Below are positions 1 to 6,155 of a stretch of DNA of 6,391 nucleotides, piece by piece (the first letter of the stretch is position 1; every line of letters starts with the position of its first letter). The DNA comes from Clostridiales bacterium. GTDB taxonomy: Bacteria > Bacillota > Clostridia > Tissierellales > Dethiosulfatibacteraceae. A program made the translations under genes and the position numbers. Location: positions 1 through 6,391 of the forward strand of contig DMAP01000027.1 of NCBI GenBank assembly GCA_003446975.1, in the 5' to 3' direction. The notes under the pieces were generated by a model that ran no database searches, had not been told where the DNA came from, and worked only from the letters and a program-made list of their open reading frames with translations.

Positions 1-18
1 CAACACATCACTTTTCAC
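1..18 (-). CDS. etfA: Start of next gene, probably electron-transfer flavoprotein alpha subunit (partial)
   Basis: Only the first six codons are inside the window, so the identity rests on context: etfB is almost always followed directly by etfA, and this start lies 23 bases after the etfB stop on the same strand. The visible peptide is (M)KSDVL from a GTG at 18. An in-frame ATG at 24 also exists, but the GGAG at 27-30 is only 2 bases from that ATG and 8 bases from the GTG, so the GTG is the better start. EtfA would carry the alpha-FAD domain and complete the flavoprotein that works with the acyl-CoA dehydrogenase. The residues themselves are too few to prove the family. Confidence 0.45.
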
Positions 19-41
19 GTTCATATCTCCAGTTCAATTAT

Positions 42-794
42 TTACATGACTTTATCAGCAATCATTTTTTTCATCAGCGATTTCACGGCCAATTCGGGAT
101 CACTGTCATTAATCATATAGGCATTTTTTTTCTCTTTTTCAGGTTCAAGCTTGATTCTTGCCTGTTGGAAAGATAGACAATCGTGATTCTTAATTATATC
201 TATCTTCTTCTCTTTGTTGTCCATTATGCTGAAAATACTAGGGTATCTGGGTTCATTTATGCCTCTTTGTACCGTTATCAAAGAAGGTATTTTAACTTCA
301 ATAATCTCATTGCTACCCTCTCCTTCTTTTTCACATACAACAGTATTTTCGTTGATATCAAGTTTAACAACCACATTGACAAAAGGTACATCAAGAAGTG
401 AGCTAACTCTTCCAGGTACTTCTCCTCTATTGCAGTCTATTCCTATCCATCCAGCTAAAATCAAATCAAAGTCTGGATCTCTTTCAAGGATTTCCTTGGC
501 TAAAATCTGACTTGTCGATTTGGCATCCAATAATTCAGATTCAATTAGTATGGCTCTGTCGGCTCCCATCGACATTATATAGTTTAGCGTATCCTTTGTT
601 CTTTCCCTGCCCACGCTATATATGACCACCTCTCCACCATGCTGTTCTTTAATGCGAACAGCTTCCTCAAGCGCATATTCATCATATAGATTGACAACCC
701 ATTTCAATTGGGATTCATCCAGATTCTTTTGTCTGTCAAAAACAATTTTACTGTTTGTATCTATGATTTCCTTGACTAAAACCAGTATCTTCAC
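42..794 (-). CDS. etfB: Electron transfer flavoprotein beta subunit, divergent type
   Basis: EtfB pairs with EtfA to shuttle electrons to or from the acyl-CoA dehydrogenase; in many anaerobes the pair bifurcates electrons from NADH to crotonyl-CoA and ferredoxin. The 250-residue protein is close to the usual length of about 250-265. Family marks are the N-terminal KILVLVKEIIDT strand, NLYDEYALEEAVRIKE at 35-50, VGRERTKDTL with MGADRA at 61-81, and the C-terminal IPSLITVQRGINEPRYPS block. The nucleotide-binding loop usually reads close to DGDTxQVGP; here residues 120-128 read DCNRGEVPG, so this is a divergent branch. I chose the GTG at 794 because AAAGGAG at 804-810 lies 9 bases upstream. An in-frame TTG at 839 would put the start inside the hairpin at 818-849 and add 15 residues absent from the family. 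Whether it bifurcates electrons cannot be decided here. Confidence 0.9.
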   Translation of the reverse strand: MKILVLVKEIIDTNSKIVFDRQKNLDESQLKWVVNLYDEYALEEAVRIKEQHGGEVVIYSVGRERTKDTLNYIMSMGADRAILIESELLDAKSTSQILAKEILERDPDFDLILAGWIGIDCNRGEVPGRVSSLLDVPFVNVVVKLDINENTVVCEKEGEGSNEIIEVKIPSLITVQRGINEPRYPSIFSIMDNKEKKIDIIKNHDCLSFQQARIKLEPEKEKKNAYMINDSDPELAVKSLMKKMIADKVM

Positions 795-817
795 TGTCAA
801 GCTCTCCTTTAAAGTCG

Positions 818-849
818 AAAAAAGTCCTTTTGAAACCAAAAGGACTTTT
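818..849 (-). terminator. Terminator-like hairpin between crt and etfB
   Basis: A perfect 12-bp inverted repeat (AAAAGTCCTTTT at 820-831, AAAAGGACTTTT at 838-849) encloses a 6-base loop. On the minus strand the stem ends in a run of six T (823-818). It begins 9 bases after the crt stop and ends before the etfB Shine-Dalgarno. The stem has only three G-C pairs, so it may act as a partial terminator or as an mRNA end-stabilising or processing hairpin rather than a full stop. No strong sigma-A promoter is visible between it and etfB, so etfBA expression probably depends on read-through. Confidence 0.65.
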
Positions 850-858
850 ATCTTAGTT

Positions 859-1641
859 TTATTTTCCGACGAAAGTGGCTTTTCGCTTCTCTATGAAAGC
901 AGTCATGCCTTCTTTTTTATCTTCTGTTGAACAAGTGATGCCAAACAATGATGCTTCGAAATCTGAACCGGTAGCCTGATCCACTTCAAATCCGGTATTG
1001 ACCGCTTCTTTACAAAGTCTGACAGCGTATGGACCTTTGCTCATAATGACAGCAGCCATCTTCTTGGCTTCGTCTATCAGCGTTTCAGCAGGATAAACCT
1101 TGTTGACCAGTCCTATTCTATAAGCTTCTTGCGCATCTATTGTATTTCCGGTATAAAGCAATTCTTTAGCAATGCCCTTGCCAACGATTCTTGGCAATCT
1201 CTGAGATCCAGCGAATCCAGGGATAATTCCAAGAGCAACTTCAGGCTGTCCAAATTTTGCTTTCTCAGAAGCAACTCTGATATCGCATGCCATCGCTAAC
1301 TCACAGCCTCCACCGAAAGCAAATCCATTAACGGCGGCTATTACAGGTTGTGGCAATCTTTCTATTTTGGCAAACACAGCTTGGTCGGTTTTGCCGAAGG
1401 TATAGCCTTCCTTGCTTGTCATGTTGACCATCTCTTTTATATCAGCACCTGCTACAAATGATTTTCCTTCGCCTGTCAGTATAACGACTTGAACATCACT
1501 GTCCGCTGCTATCTTATCAACGCAATCAGACAACTCAGCCAATGTTTCACTATTAAGGGCATTTAACGCTTCGGGGCGATTCATCGTCAGAATACCAACG
1601 CCATCATGATTTTCAAATTTAATGTTCTTATATTGATACAT
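859..1641 (-). CDS. crt: Enoyl-CoA hydratase (crotonase), 3-hydroxybutyryl-CoA dehydratase
   Basis: This enzyme removes water from 3-hydroxybutyryl-CoA to give crotonyl-CoA (reversible). At 260 residues it matches the usual crotonase length. The oxyanion-hole segments are AGADIKEM at 64-71 and FGGGCELAMACD at 109-120. The two catalytic glutamates of the family are present: E114 in GGGCEL and E134 in FGQPEVALG. The following loop reads PGFAGSQRLPR (141-151), where G-G-T is more usual. The ATG at 1641 is preferred because AAAGGA at 1651-1656 lies 9 bases upstream. In-frame starts at 1659 (ATG) and 1671 (TTG) lack a suitable site and would add unrelated residues. The start lies 33 bases after the hbd stop, and the gene is followed by the hairpin at 818-849. 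Substrate chain length is inferred from the neighbouring hbd and bcd. Confidence 0.93.
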   Translation of the reverse strand: MYQYKNIKFENHDGVGILTMNRPEALNALNSETLAELSDCVDKIAADSDVQVVILTGEGKSFVAGADIKEMVNMTSKEGYTFGKTDQAVFAKIERLPQPVIAAVNGFAFGGGCELAMACDIRVASEKAKFGQPEVALGIIPGFAGSQRLPRIVGKGIAKELLYTGNTIDAQEAYRIGLVNKVYPAETLIDEAKKMAAVIMSKGPYAVRLCKEAVNTGFEVDQATGSDFEASLFGITCSTEDKKEGMTAFIEKRKATFVGK

Positions 1642-1674
1642 ATCATTCAATCCTTTCATTTTTATTGGCAATTC

Positions 1675-2532
1675 TTATTTGTAGTCGTTGTAGAATCCTC
1701 TGCCTGATTTCTTTCCTAGCCAACCAGCCTCTACCATTTTTCTCAACAATGGAGATGGTCTGTATTTTGGATCTCCAAATCCTTCATAAAGAACTTCCAT
1801 AACAGCAAGAATTGTGTCATTGCCTATAGCATCACAAAGTCTAAGTGGTCCTATCGGGTGATTGAATCCGGCCAAAATAACACCGTCGATTGTCTCAGCG
1901 TCAGCAACACCTTCATATAAAGTCTGAATAGCTTCGTTCATCATTGGAACCATTATTCTGTTTCCAACAAATCCAGGATAGTCTTTGATTTCCATTGGGC
2001 TTTTTCCGATAAACTTAGCCAGATCCATGATCGTTGCAACCGTTTCATCGTCACTTGCCAATCCTCTAACCACTTCGACAAGTCTCATTAAAAATACAGG
2101 ACTGAAGAAATGCATTCCAACAACTTTTTCAGGTCTTTTTGTAACTCCCCCGATAGCTGTTATTGGCAATGAAGAGGTGTTTGATGCCAATATCGTTCTT
2201 TCTGGACACCATTCATCCAATTGCTTGAATGTTTTAACCTTCAATTCCATGTTTTCATTGATTGCTTCAATAGCCAGGTCCACATCACAGTCTTCCTTCA
2301 CAAACTGACCACCAATGTTGATGTTTGCCAGAGTCGCTTTCATCACTTCTTCAGTGATTTTGCCTTTTTCCAGCTGCTTTGATAGGTTTTTTGTGATGGA
2401 GTTCAAGCCTTTTTGAGCATACTCAACTGTGACGTCTCTCATAGACACTTTAATGCCAGCCTGTGCCATAACATGAGTAATACCGCTACCCATCTGGCCT
2501 CCGCCTACTACTAATATTTTTTCGATTTTCAT
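1675..2532 (-). CDS. hbd: 3-hydroxybutyryl-CoA dehydrogenase
   Basis: This enzyme reduces acetoacetyl-CoA to (S)-3-hydroxybutyryl-CoA with NAD(P)H. The 285-residue protein is of standard short-chain HBD length (about 280). An N-terminal Rossmann fold carries GGGQMGSGI at 10-18 (G10-x-G12-x-x-G15), followed by an acidic residue D33 after the second strand. Catalytic residues of the family are visible: S120 in SNTSSLP, H141 in GMHFFSPV, E153 in LVEVVRG and N191 in GFVGNRI. The C-terminal domain contains the usual FNHPIGPL segment and ends in GKKSGRGFYNDYK. The start at 2532 is supported by AAGGAG at 2542-2547, 9 bases upstream. It follows the fabD-like gene after 48 bases, a gap holding only a weak 6-bp hairpin. 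Function is well supported; the cofactor preference is not certain. Confidence 0.95.
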   Translation of the reverse strand: MKIEKILVVGGGQMGSGITHVMAQAGIKVSMRDVTVEYAQKGLNSITKNLSKQLEKGKITEEVMKATLANINIGGQFVKEDCDVDLAIEAINENMELKVKTFKQLDEWCPERTILASNTSSLPITAIGGVTKRPEKVVGMHFFSPVFLMRLVEVVRGLASDDETVATIMDLAKFIGKSPMEIKDYPGFVGNRIMVPMMNEAIQTLYEGVADAETIDGVILAGFNHPIGPLRLCDAIGNDTILAVMEVLYEGFGDPKYRPSPLLRKMVEAGWLGKKSGRGFYNDYK

Positions 2533-2580
2533 AAATTTACACTCCTTTTTATTTTTTGTAGTGTTATTATAAACACTTAC

Positions 2581-3534
2581 TTATTTGACTTTATCAAAAT
2601 AACGCAATACTTTATCAAGGGACTCCATATTCTCTACATTCATACAATTGACTTTTATGCCATGTTTTTCTGCAGTCTTCAAATTAAAAGGTGTCAATAC
2701 ACTACTTGGCCCAATCTCCACAAATGTATCAATGCCATGTTCAAGCATTGAATCAACAGAATCTTCCCACATAACCGCTTTAAAAACATGTTTTCTTAAG
2801 AGATCTTTAAGGTCTTCGTCTTCAGAATAAAATTTCCCGGTTACATTATCAACATATTTCTTTTTCGGATGGTCGACAGTAACCTTGTCCAGCTCAGCTC
2901 TCAATCTGTTTCCAGCCTCCAATAATAGCATCGTATGGAAAGGCCCGCTTACCTTTAGAAAATTGGTTGCTTTTGCACCTCTTGCCAATGCCAGCTCGTT
3001 GGCATAATCCACTGCAGCATTGTATCCTGCGACAATAATTTGTCCAGGGCAGTTGAAATTAGACGGTTCTATATACCCTAAATGCTTTGAGTCCTCGACA
3101 ATCTGATAGATATCATCTCTGGAAAGACCCACAATAGCAACCATTTTACCACGTCTATTGGGAACTGCCTCTTCCATGAAAGTACCCCTCTGTTGAACTA
3201 ATTTTACGGTTTCTTCAAATTTCATGGAACCGCCATACACCAATGCTGAATATTGACCTAAACTGAATCCAGCTGTGACATCTCCTGTCAATCCATATTT
3301 CTCCAGCACTTTCAATATAGCAATGCTTGTAGTATGAATTGTCGGCTGAGAGTTTTCAGTCTTAACCAACACCTCTTCAGGTCCTTCAAAACAAAGCTTT
3401 CTGATATCCATCCCCATTATATCGTTAGCCATTTCATATACGTCATTTGCTTCCTTGTAATGTTTTGCTATTTCCAACCCCATGCCTACATAGTGCGTTC
3501 CCTGTCCGGGAAATACAAAAGCTACGTTTTTCAT
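2581..3534 (-). CDS. fabD: FabD-like malonyl-CoA:ACP transacylase family protein
   Basis: FabD-family enzymes move a malonyl group from CoA to acyl carrier protein. The 317-residue protein matches family length. It has FPGQG at 8-12, the nucleophile elbow with S91, R116 in QQRGTFMEEAV (the arginine that holds the malonyl carboxylate), NCPGQ at 161-165 and H200 in SGPFH, the partner of the serine, followed by a conserved EIGPSSVLT segment. The elbow reads GFSLGQ, whereas GHSLGE is usual in FabD. The catalytic set is intact, so activity on a malonyl-type thioester is plausible. The ATG at 3534 has GAGGAG at 3542-3547, 7 bases upstream. The earlier in-frame ATG at 3552 lies upstream of that site and is rejected. 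It sits 38 bases after atoA and 48 bases before hbd, with no ACP, ketosynthase or other fatty-acid gene in view. Its role in this cluster is unknown; it may be a paralogue of the housekeeping FabD. Confidence 0.82.
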   Translation of the reverse strand: MKNVAFVFPGQGTHYVGMGLEIAKHYKEANDVYEMANDIMGMDIRKLCFEGPEEVLVKTENSQPTIHTTSIAILKVLEKYGLTGDVTAGFSLGQYSALVYGGSMKFEETVKLVQQRGTFMEEAVPNRRGKMVAIVGLSRDDIYQIVEDSKHLGYIEPSNFNCPGQIIVAGYNAAVDYANELALARGAKATNFLKVSGPFHTMLLLEAGNRLRAELDKVTVDHPKKKYVDNVTGKFYSEDEDLKDLLRKHVFKAVMWEDSVDSMLEHGIDTFVEIGPSSVLTPFNLKTAEKHGIKVNCMNVENMESLDKVLRYFDKVK

Positions 3535-3572
3535 TATTACACTCCTCATCAAATCAACTAATATTCACTCAA

Positions 3573-4223
3573 CTAAATACTCATTGTTTTCAAATTTTCA
3601 TCTACTGTAAAATCAGCCTCTGTCAATTCTCTAATTTCATCCACTGTTACACCCGGATAAGTCTCTTTTAAAACCAAGCCACCATTTTCTCTCTCAAAAA
3701 CGGCTTTCTCAGTGATTATCATATCAACCTCACCTGTGGCTGTCAAAGGTATTGTGCATTTTTTTAGTATCTTTTTCTCGCCCTTGGCAGTATGCTCCAT
3801 TGCTATAATGACTTTTTTCGCGCCTACCACTAAATCCATTCCACCACCGATGCCCGGTACTACCCTGCCTGGAATCTTCCAATTTGCTAGATTGCCCTCT
3901 TGATCAACCTGCAAAGCGCCAAGAACAGTTTTGTCTATAAAGCCACCCCTAATAATACCAAAAGACACAGTGCTGTCAAAAAACACACCGCCATTTCTCA
4001 CAACACACAGTTCACCGCTGGCGTTTATACTGTCTGGATCTTTGTCTTCTTCGCAAGTAACTGGCCCGAAATTATAATGTCCATTTTCTGAATGTAAAAT
4101 TACATTGACACCTTCTGGCAAATAGGCTGTTGATAAAGTCGGTATTCCTATCCCAAGGTTTACAAAATCACCATCTTTAAATTCCTGGGCGACTCGTCTG
4201 GCAATTATCTCTCTATTATTCAT
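3573..4223 (-). CDS. atoA: CoA-transferase beta subunit, AtoA type (acetate/butyrate/acetoacetate)
   Basis: This is the beta subunit of a family I CoA-transferase, which moves CoA between short-chain acids through a glutamyl-CoA thioester. The 216-residue protein matches AtoA and CtfB length. The catalytic glutamate is E46 in LHSENG. Other family marks are VNLGIGIPT at 21-29, NLANWKIPG at 111-119, and GGGMDLVVGAKKVIIAMEH from 126. The start at 4223 has AAGGAGG at 4231-4237, 7 bases upstream. An in-frame ATG at 4229 is only 1 base from that site and is less likely. The Shine-Dalgarno overlaps the stop of atoD (TAAGGAGG), so the two subunits are probably translated in step. Likely reaction: butyryl-CoA plus acetate or acetoacetate to butyrate plus acetyl- or acetoacetyl-CoA. 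The exact acceptor cannot be read from the sequence. Confidence 0.93.
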   Translation of the reverse strand: MNNREIIARRVAQEFKDGDFVNLGIGIPTLSTAYLPEGVNVILHSENGHYNFGPVTCEEDKDPDSINASGELCVVRNGGVFFDSTVSFGIIRGGFIDKTVLGALQVDQEGNLANWKIPGRVVPGIGGGMDLVVGAKKVIIAMEHTAKGEKKILKKCTIPLTATGEVDMIITEKAVFERENGGLVLKETYPGVTVDEIRELTEADFTVDENLKTMSI

Positions 4224-4235
4224 CTTCATTCCTCC

Positions 4236-4883
4236 TTAACCCTGTACCAAATAATTTACAAATATACCTGGAGTCATGATTTCATCCTGATCAAGTTCTC
4301 CGACTTCAACTATCTCATCTGCAACAACAAAGGTGATGTCCGCAGCCGTTGCCATGACTATATTGGAGTTTCTAGCCGCTTTTCGGTAAGTTAAGTTGCC
4401 ATTCTTGTCGGCTTTGTGCGCTCTGATAAAAGCTATATCAGCTCTAAGATGTTTCTCCAATAGATAATCCTTGCCGTCAATTGTCATTCTTTGCTTTCCT
4501 TCTTCAATTTCAGTTCCTACACCTGTCGGTGTCAAGAAACCACCCATTCCAAACCCGCCACATCTGATTCTTTCAACTAAAGTTCCTTGAGGAACGAACT
4601 CTATTTCCAACTCACCATTTATGTATTGTTTCCCAGCTTCAGGATTAGTGCCGATGTGTGATACGATTGCTTTCTTGACTTGTTTGTTTACGACCAGTTT
4701 TCCGCTACCTTTGTTAGGGTAAGCGGTTGATATGGCGATTAATGTATGGTTCTTGGTGTTTTTTTCGACTAGAGCATCTACAAGTATTTCAGGTGTTCCA
4801 ACAGCCAGAAATCCTCCAATCATTATACTCATTTCATCGTGAATCATTTCCATCGCTTCTTTTACACTAATAATTTTGGCCAT
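4236..4883 (-). CDS. atoD: CoA-transferase alpha subunit, AtoD type (acetate/butyrate/acetoacetate)
   Basis: This is the alpha subunit partner of the AtoA-type protein encoded directly downstream (12 bases between the atoD stop and the atoA start). The 215-residue protein resembles E. coli AtoD along its whole length. It has the glycine-rich loop IGGFLAVGTP at 22-31, close to the family I signature; SHIGTNPE at 75-82; VPQGTLVERIRCGG at 97-110; and GGFLTPTGVGT at 114-124. The catalytic glutamate lies in the other subunit, as expected. The start at 4883 has AGGAGG at 4890-4895 with 6 bases of spacing. It is the first gene after the terminator behind bcd, so it may begin a second transcription unit. 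The AtoD/CtfA grouping is firm; the true acid substrates are inferred from context. Confidence 0.93.
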   Translation of the reverse strand: MAKIISVKEAMEMIHDEMSIMIGGFLAVGTPEILVDALVEKNTKNHTLIAISTAYPNKGSGKLVVNKQVKKAIVSHIGTNPEAGKQYINGELEIEFVPQGTLVERIRCGGFGMGGFLTPTGVGTEIEEGKQRMTIDGKDYLLEKHLRADIAFIRAHKADKNGNLTYRKAARNSNIVMATAADITFVVADEIVEVGELDQDEIMTPGIFVNYLVQG

Positions 4884-4897
4884 AGCAAGCCTCCTAA

Positions 4898-4942
4898 ATT
4901 ATACTTTCTTTTACTTATTTGAATCAATGTTTTTGATTGCAA
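4898..4942 (-). promoter_or_regulatory. Candidate sigma-A promoter(s) before atoD
   Basis: Two overlapping matches lie between the bcd terminator and atoD. The first is TTGATT (4922-4927), 18 bases, then a perfect TATAAT (4898-4903). The TATAAT ends only 2 bases before the AGGAGG, so a start about 7 bases downstream would fall inside the Shine-Dalgarno and give an almost leaderless message. The second is TTGCAA (4937-4942), 17 bases, then AATAAG (4914-4919), each 4 of 6 matches, which would leave a leader of about 23 bases. In AT-rich DNA such matches are common. The position just after a terminator is the main support. Confidence 0.35.
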
Positions 4943-4995
4943 AAAATCAGTACACAAAAGAGCAGCGTGAGTTCATGCTCTTTTGTGACTTGATT
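4941..4995 (-). terminator. Intrinsic terminator after bcd
   Basis: A perfect 12-bp stem (CACAAAAGAGCA at 4953-4964, TGCTCTTTTGTG at 4976-4987) has an 11-base loop. It is extended by a small internal loop and five more pairs (4945-4949 with 4991-4995). On the minus strand the outer stem runs straight into six T (4946-4941). It starts 14 bases after the bcd stop. This is a strong terminator geometry and should separate most bcd transcripts from the downstream CoA-transferase genes, although read-through is possible. Confidence 0.82.
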
Positions 4996-5009
4996 CATTT
5001 ATTATTTTG

Positions 5010-6155
5010 TTATCTTAAAATCGCTCCTGATATTACCAGTTTCTGAATCTGATTTGTTCCTTCATAGATTTGAGTAATTTTTGCATCTCTCATCATTCTC
5101 TCTACTGGATGATCACGTAAGAATCCGTGTCCACCTAGTATTTGTACGGCATCAGTTGTGTTTTCCATAGCGATGTCAGTGGCAACCATTTTTGCCATGG
5201 CAGCAGATACTGAGTAAGATTGTCCAGCGTCTTTCATGCAAGCTGCTCTCATTGTCATAGCTTTTGCAACTTCAACTTTTGTAGCCATTTCAGCCAGTGT
5301 GAATGCAACCCATTGTTGTGTGGAAATAGGCTTCCCAAACTGAACTCTTTGCTTTGCATATTGGAGGGCATAATCATAAGCGCCTTCTGCAATACCAGCA
5401 CCTTGTGCAGCTATACCAATTCTTCCGCCATCAAGAGTTGTCATGGCGATTTTAAATCCTTCACCTTCTTTTCCAAGAAGATTAGCTTTAGGAACTCTTA
5501 CATCTTCCATCTGAACGGCAGCTTGTTGAGTTGATCTGATACCCATTTTTCTTTCAGTTTTTATGATGTTATATCCTGGAGCATCTTTTTCAACTATAAA
5601 AGCACTGATTCCTTTAACGCCTTTTGATGGGTCTGTCATTGCAAAAACTACATTGACATCTGAATATCCGCCGTTAGTATTGAATATCTTTGGACCATTC
5701 AATATATATTCGTCGCCTTTCAATACAGCTGTACACTCGCTTGCACCGCTATCGCTACCTGCATTTGGCTCAGTTAATGCAAATGATCCAAGCAGTTCAC
5801 CTTTAAACATTGGTACAGAGTATTTTTGTCTTTGTTCTTCTGTTCCATAATGGAAAATTGGCCATCCTGCTAAAGAGATGTGTACTGAATAAGAGCAACC
5901 TAAAGATGCGTCAACTTTATTGATTTCAATTCCTGCCAGGCAGTAATCAACTTGATTTCCACCTGCTCCGCCGTACTCTTTTGGATAAGGAAGTCCCCAA
6001 AGACCTAATTTACCCATTTTCTTCATAATTTTGTACGTTTCTTCGTATGATTCTGCTTCATCTCTTGCTGCTACGCCTGGTGCCACTTCTTTCGCCACAA
6101 AATCTCTAACCATTTCTTGAAGCTCTAGTTGTTGTTTAGTTAATTCAAAATTCAT
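5010..6155 (-). CDS. bcd: Short-chain acyl-CoA dehydrogenase, probably butyryl-CoA dehydrogenase
   Basis: This FAD enzyme interconverts butyryl-CoA and crotonyl-CoA, exchanging electrons with EtfAB. The 381-residue length is normal for Bcd and short-chain acyl-CoA dehydrogenases. The N-terminal helical domain is followed by family signature 1 at 126-138 (ALTEPNAGSDSGA) and the FAD-contact segment RVQFGKPIS. Signature 2 lies at 338-357 (QILGGHGF to RMMRD). The catalytic base is E365 in IYEGTNQIQ, the position used by short- and medium-chain members. The ATG at 6155 has GAGG at 6163-6166 with 7 bases of spacing. The gene stands first in the cluster behind a sigma-54-like promoter and ends in its own terminator. 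It forms a functional set with crt, hbd and etfBA. Preference for C4 substrates is inferred from that set; a branched-chain substrate is a less likely alternative. Confidence 0.93.
   Translation of the reverse strand: MNFELTKQQLELQEMVRDFVAKEVAPGVAARDEAESYEETYKIMKKMGKLGLWGLPYPKEYGGAGGNQVDYCLAGIEINKVDASLGCSYSVHISLAGWPIFHYGTEEQRQKYSVPMFKGELLGSFALTEPNAGSDSGASECTAVLKGDEYILNGPKIFNTNGGYSDVNVVFAMTDPSKGVKGISAFIVEKDAPGYNIIKTERKMGIRSTQQAAVQMEDVRVPKANLLGKEGEGFKIAMTTLDGGRIGIAAQGAGIAEGAYDYALQYAKQRVQFGKPISTQQWVAFTLAEMATKVEVAKAMTMRAACMKDAGQSYSVSAAMAKMVATDIAMENTTDAVQILGGHGFLRDHPVERMMRDAKITQIYEGTNQIQKLVISGAILR

Noticed and set aside
183..930. Plus-strand open frames opposite etfB and the end of crt
   Set aside because: They lie antisense to clearly conserved genes, have no recognisable protein features and lack convincing ribosome sites, so they are shadows of the real genes.
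2560..2577. Hairpin AGTGTT-N6-AACACT with a TATAAT in the loop, between the fabD-like gene and hbd
   Set aside because: The stem is only 6 bp with no T-run on the coding strand, and no -35 match lies at 16-18 bases, so neither a terminator nor a promoter is well supported.
2578..4922. Shared 12-mer TCAAATAAGTAA before two TATAAT sequences (minus strand, about 2578-2589 and 4911-4922)
   Set aside because: One copy includes the stop codon of the fabD-like gene, and about one such repeat is expected by chance in AT-rich DNA of this length.
5220..5850. Plus-strand open frames opposite bcd
   Set aside because: They are antisense to a conserved acyl-CoA dehydrogenase, have unnatural composition rich in Ser, Cys and Phe, and show no independent support.
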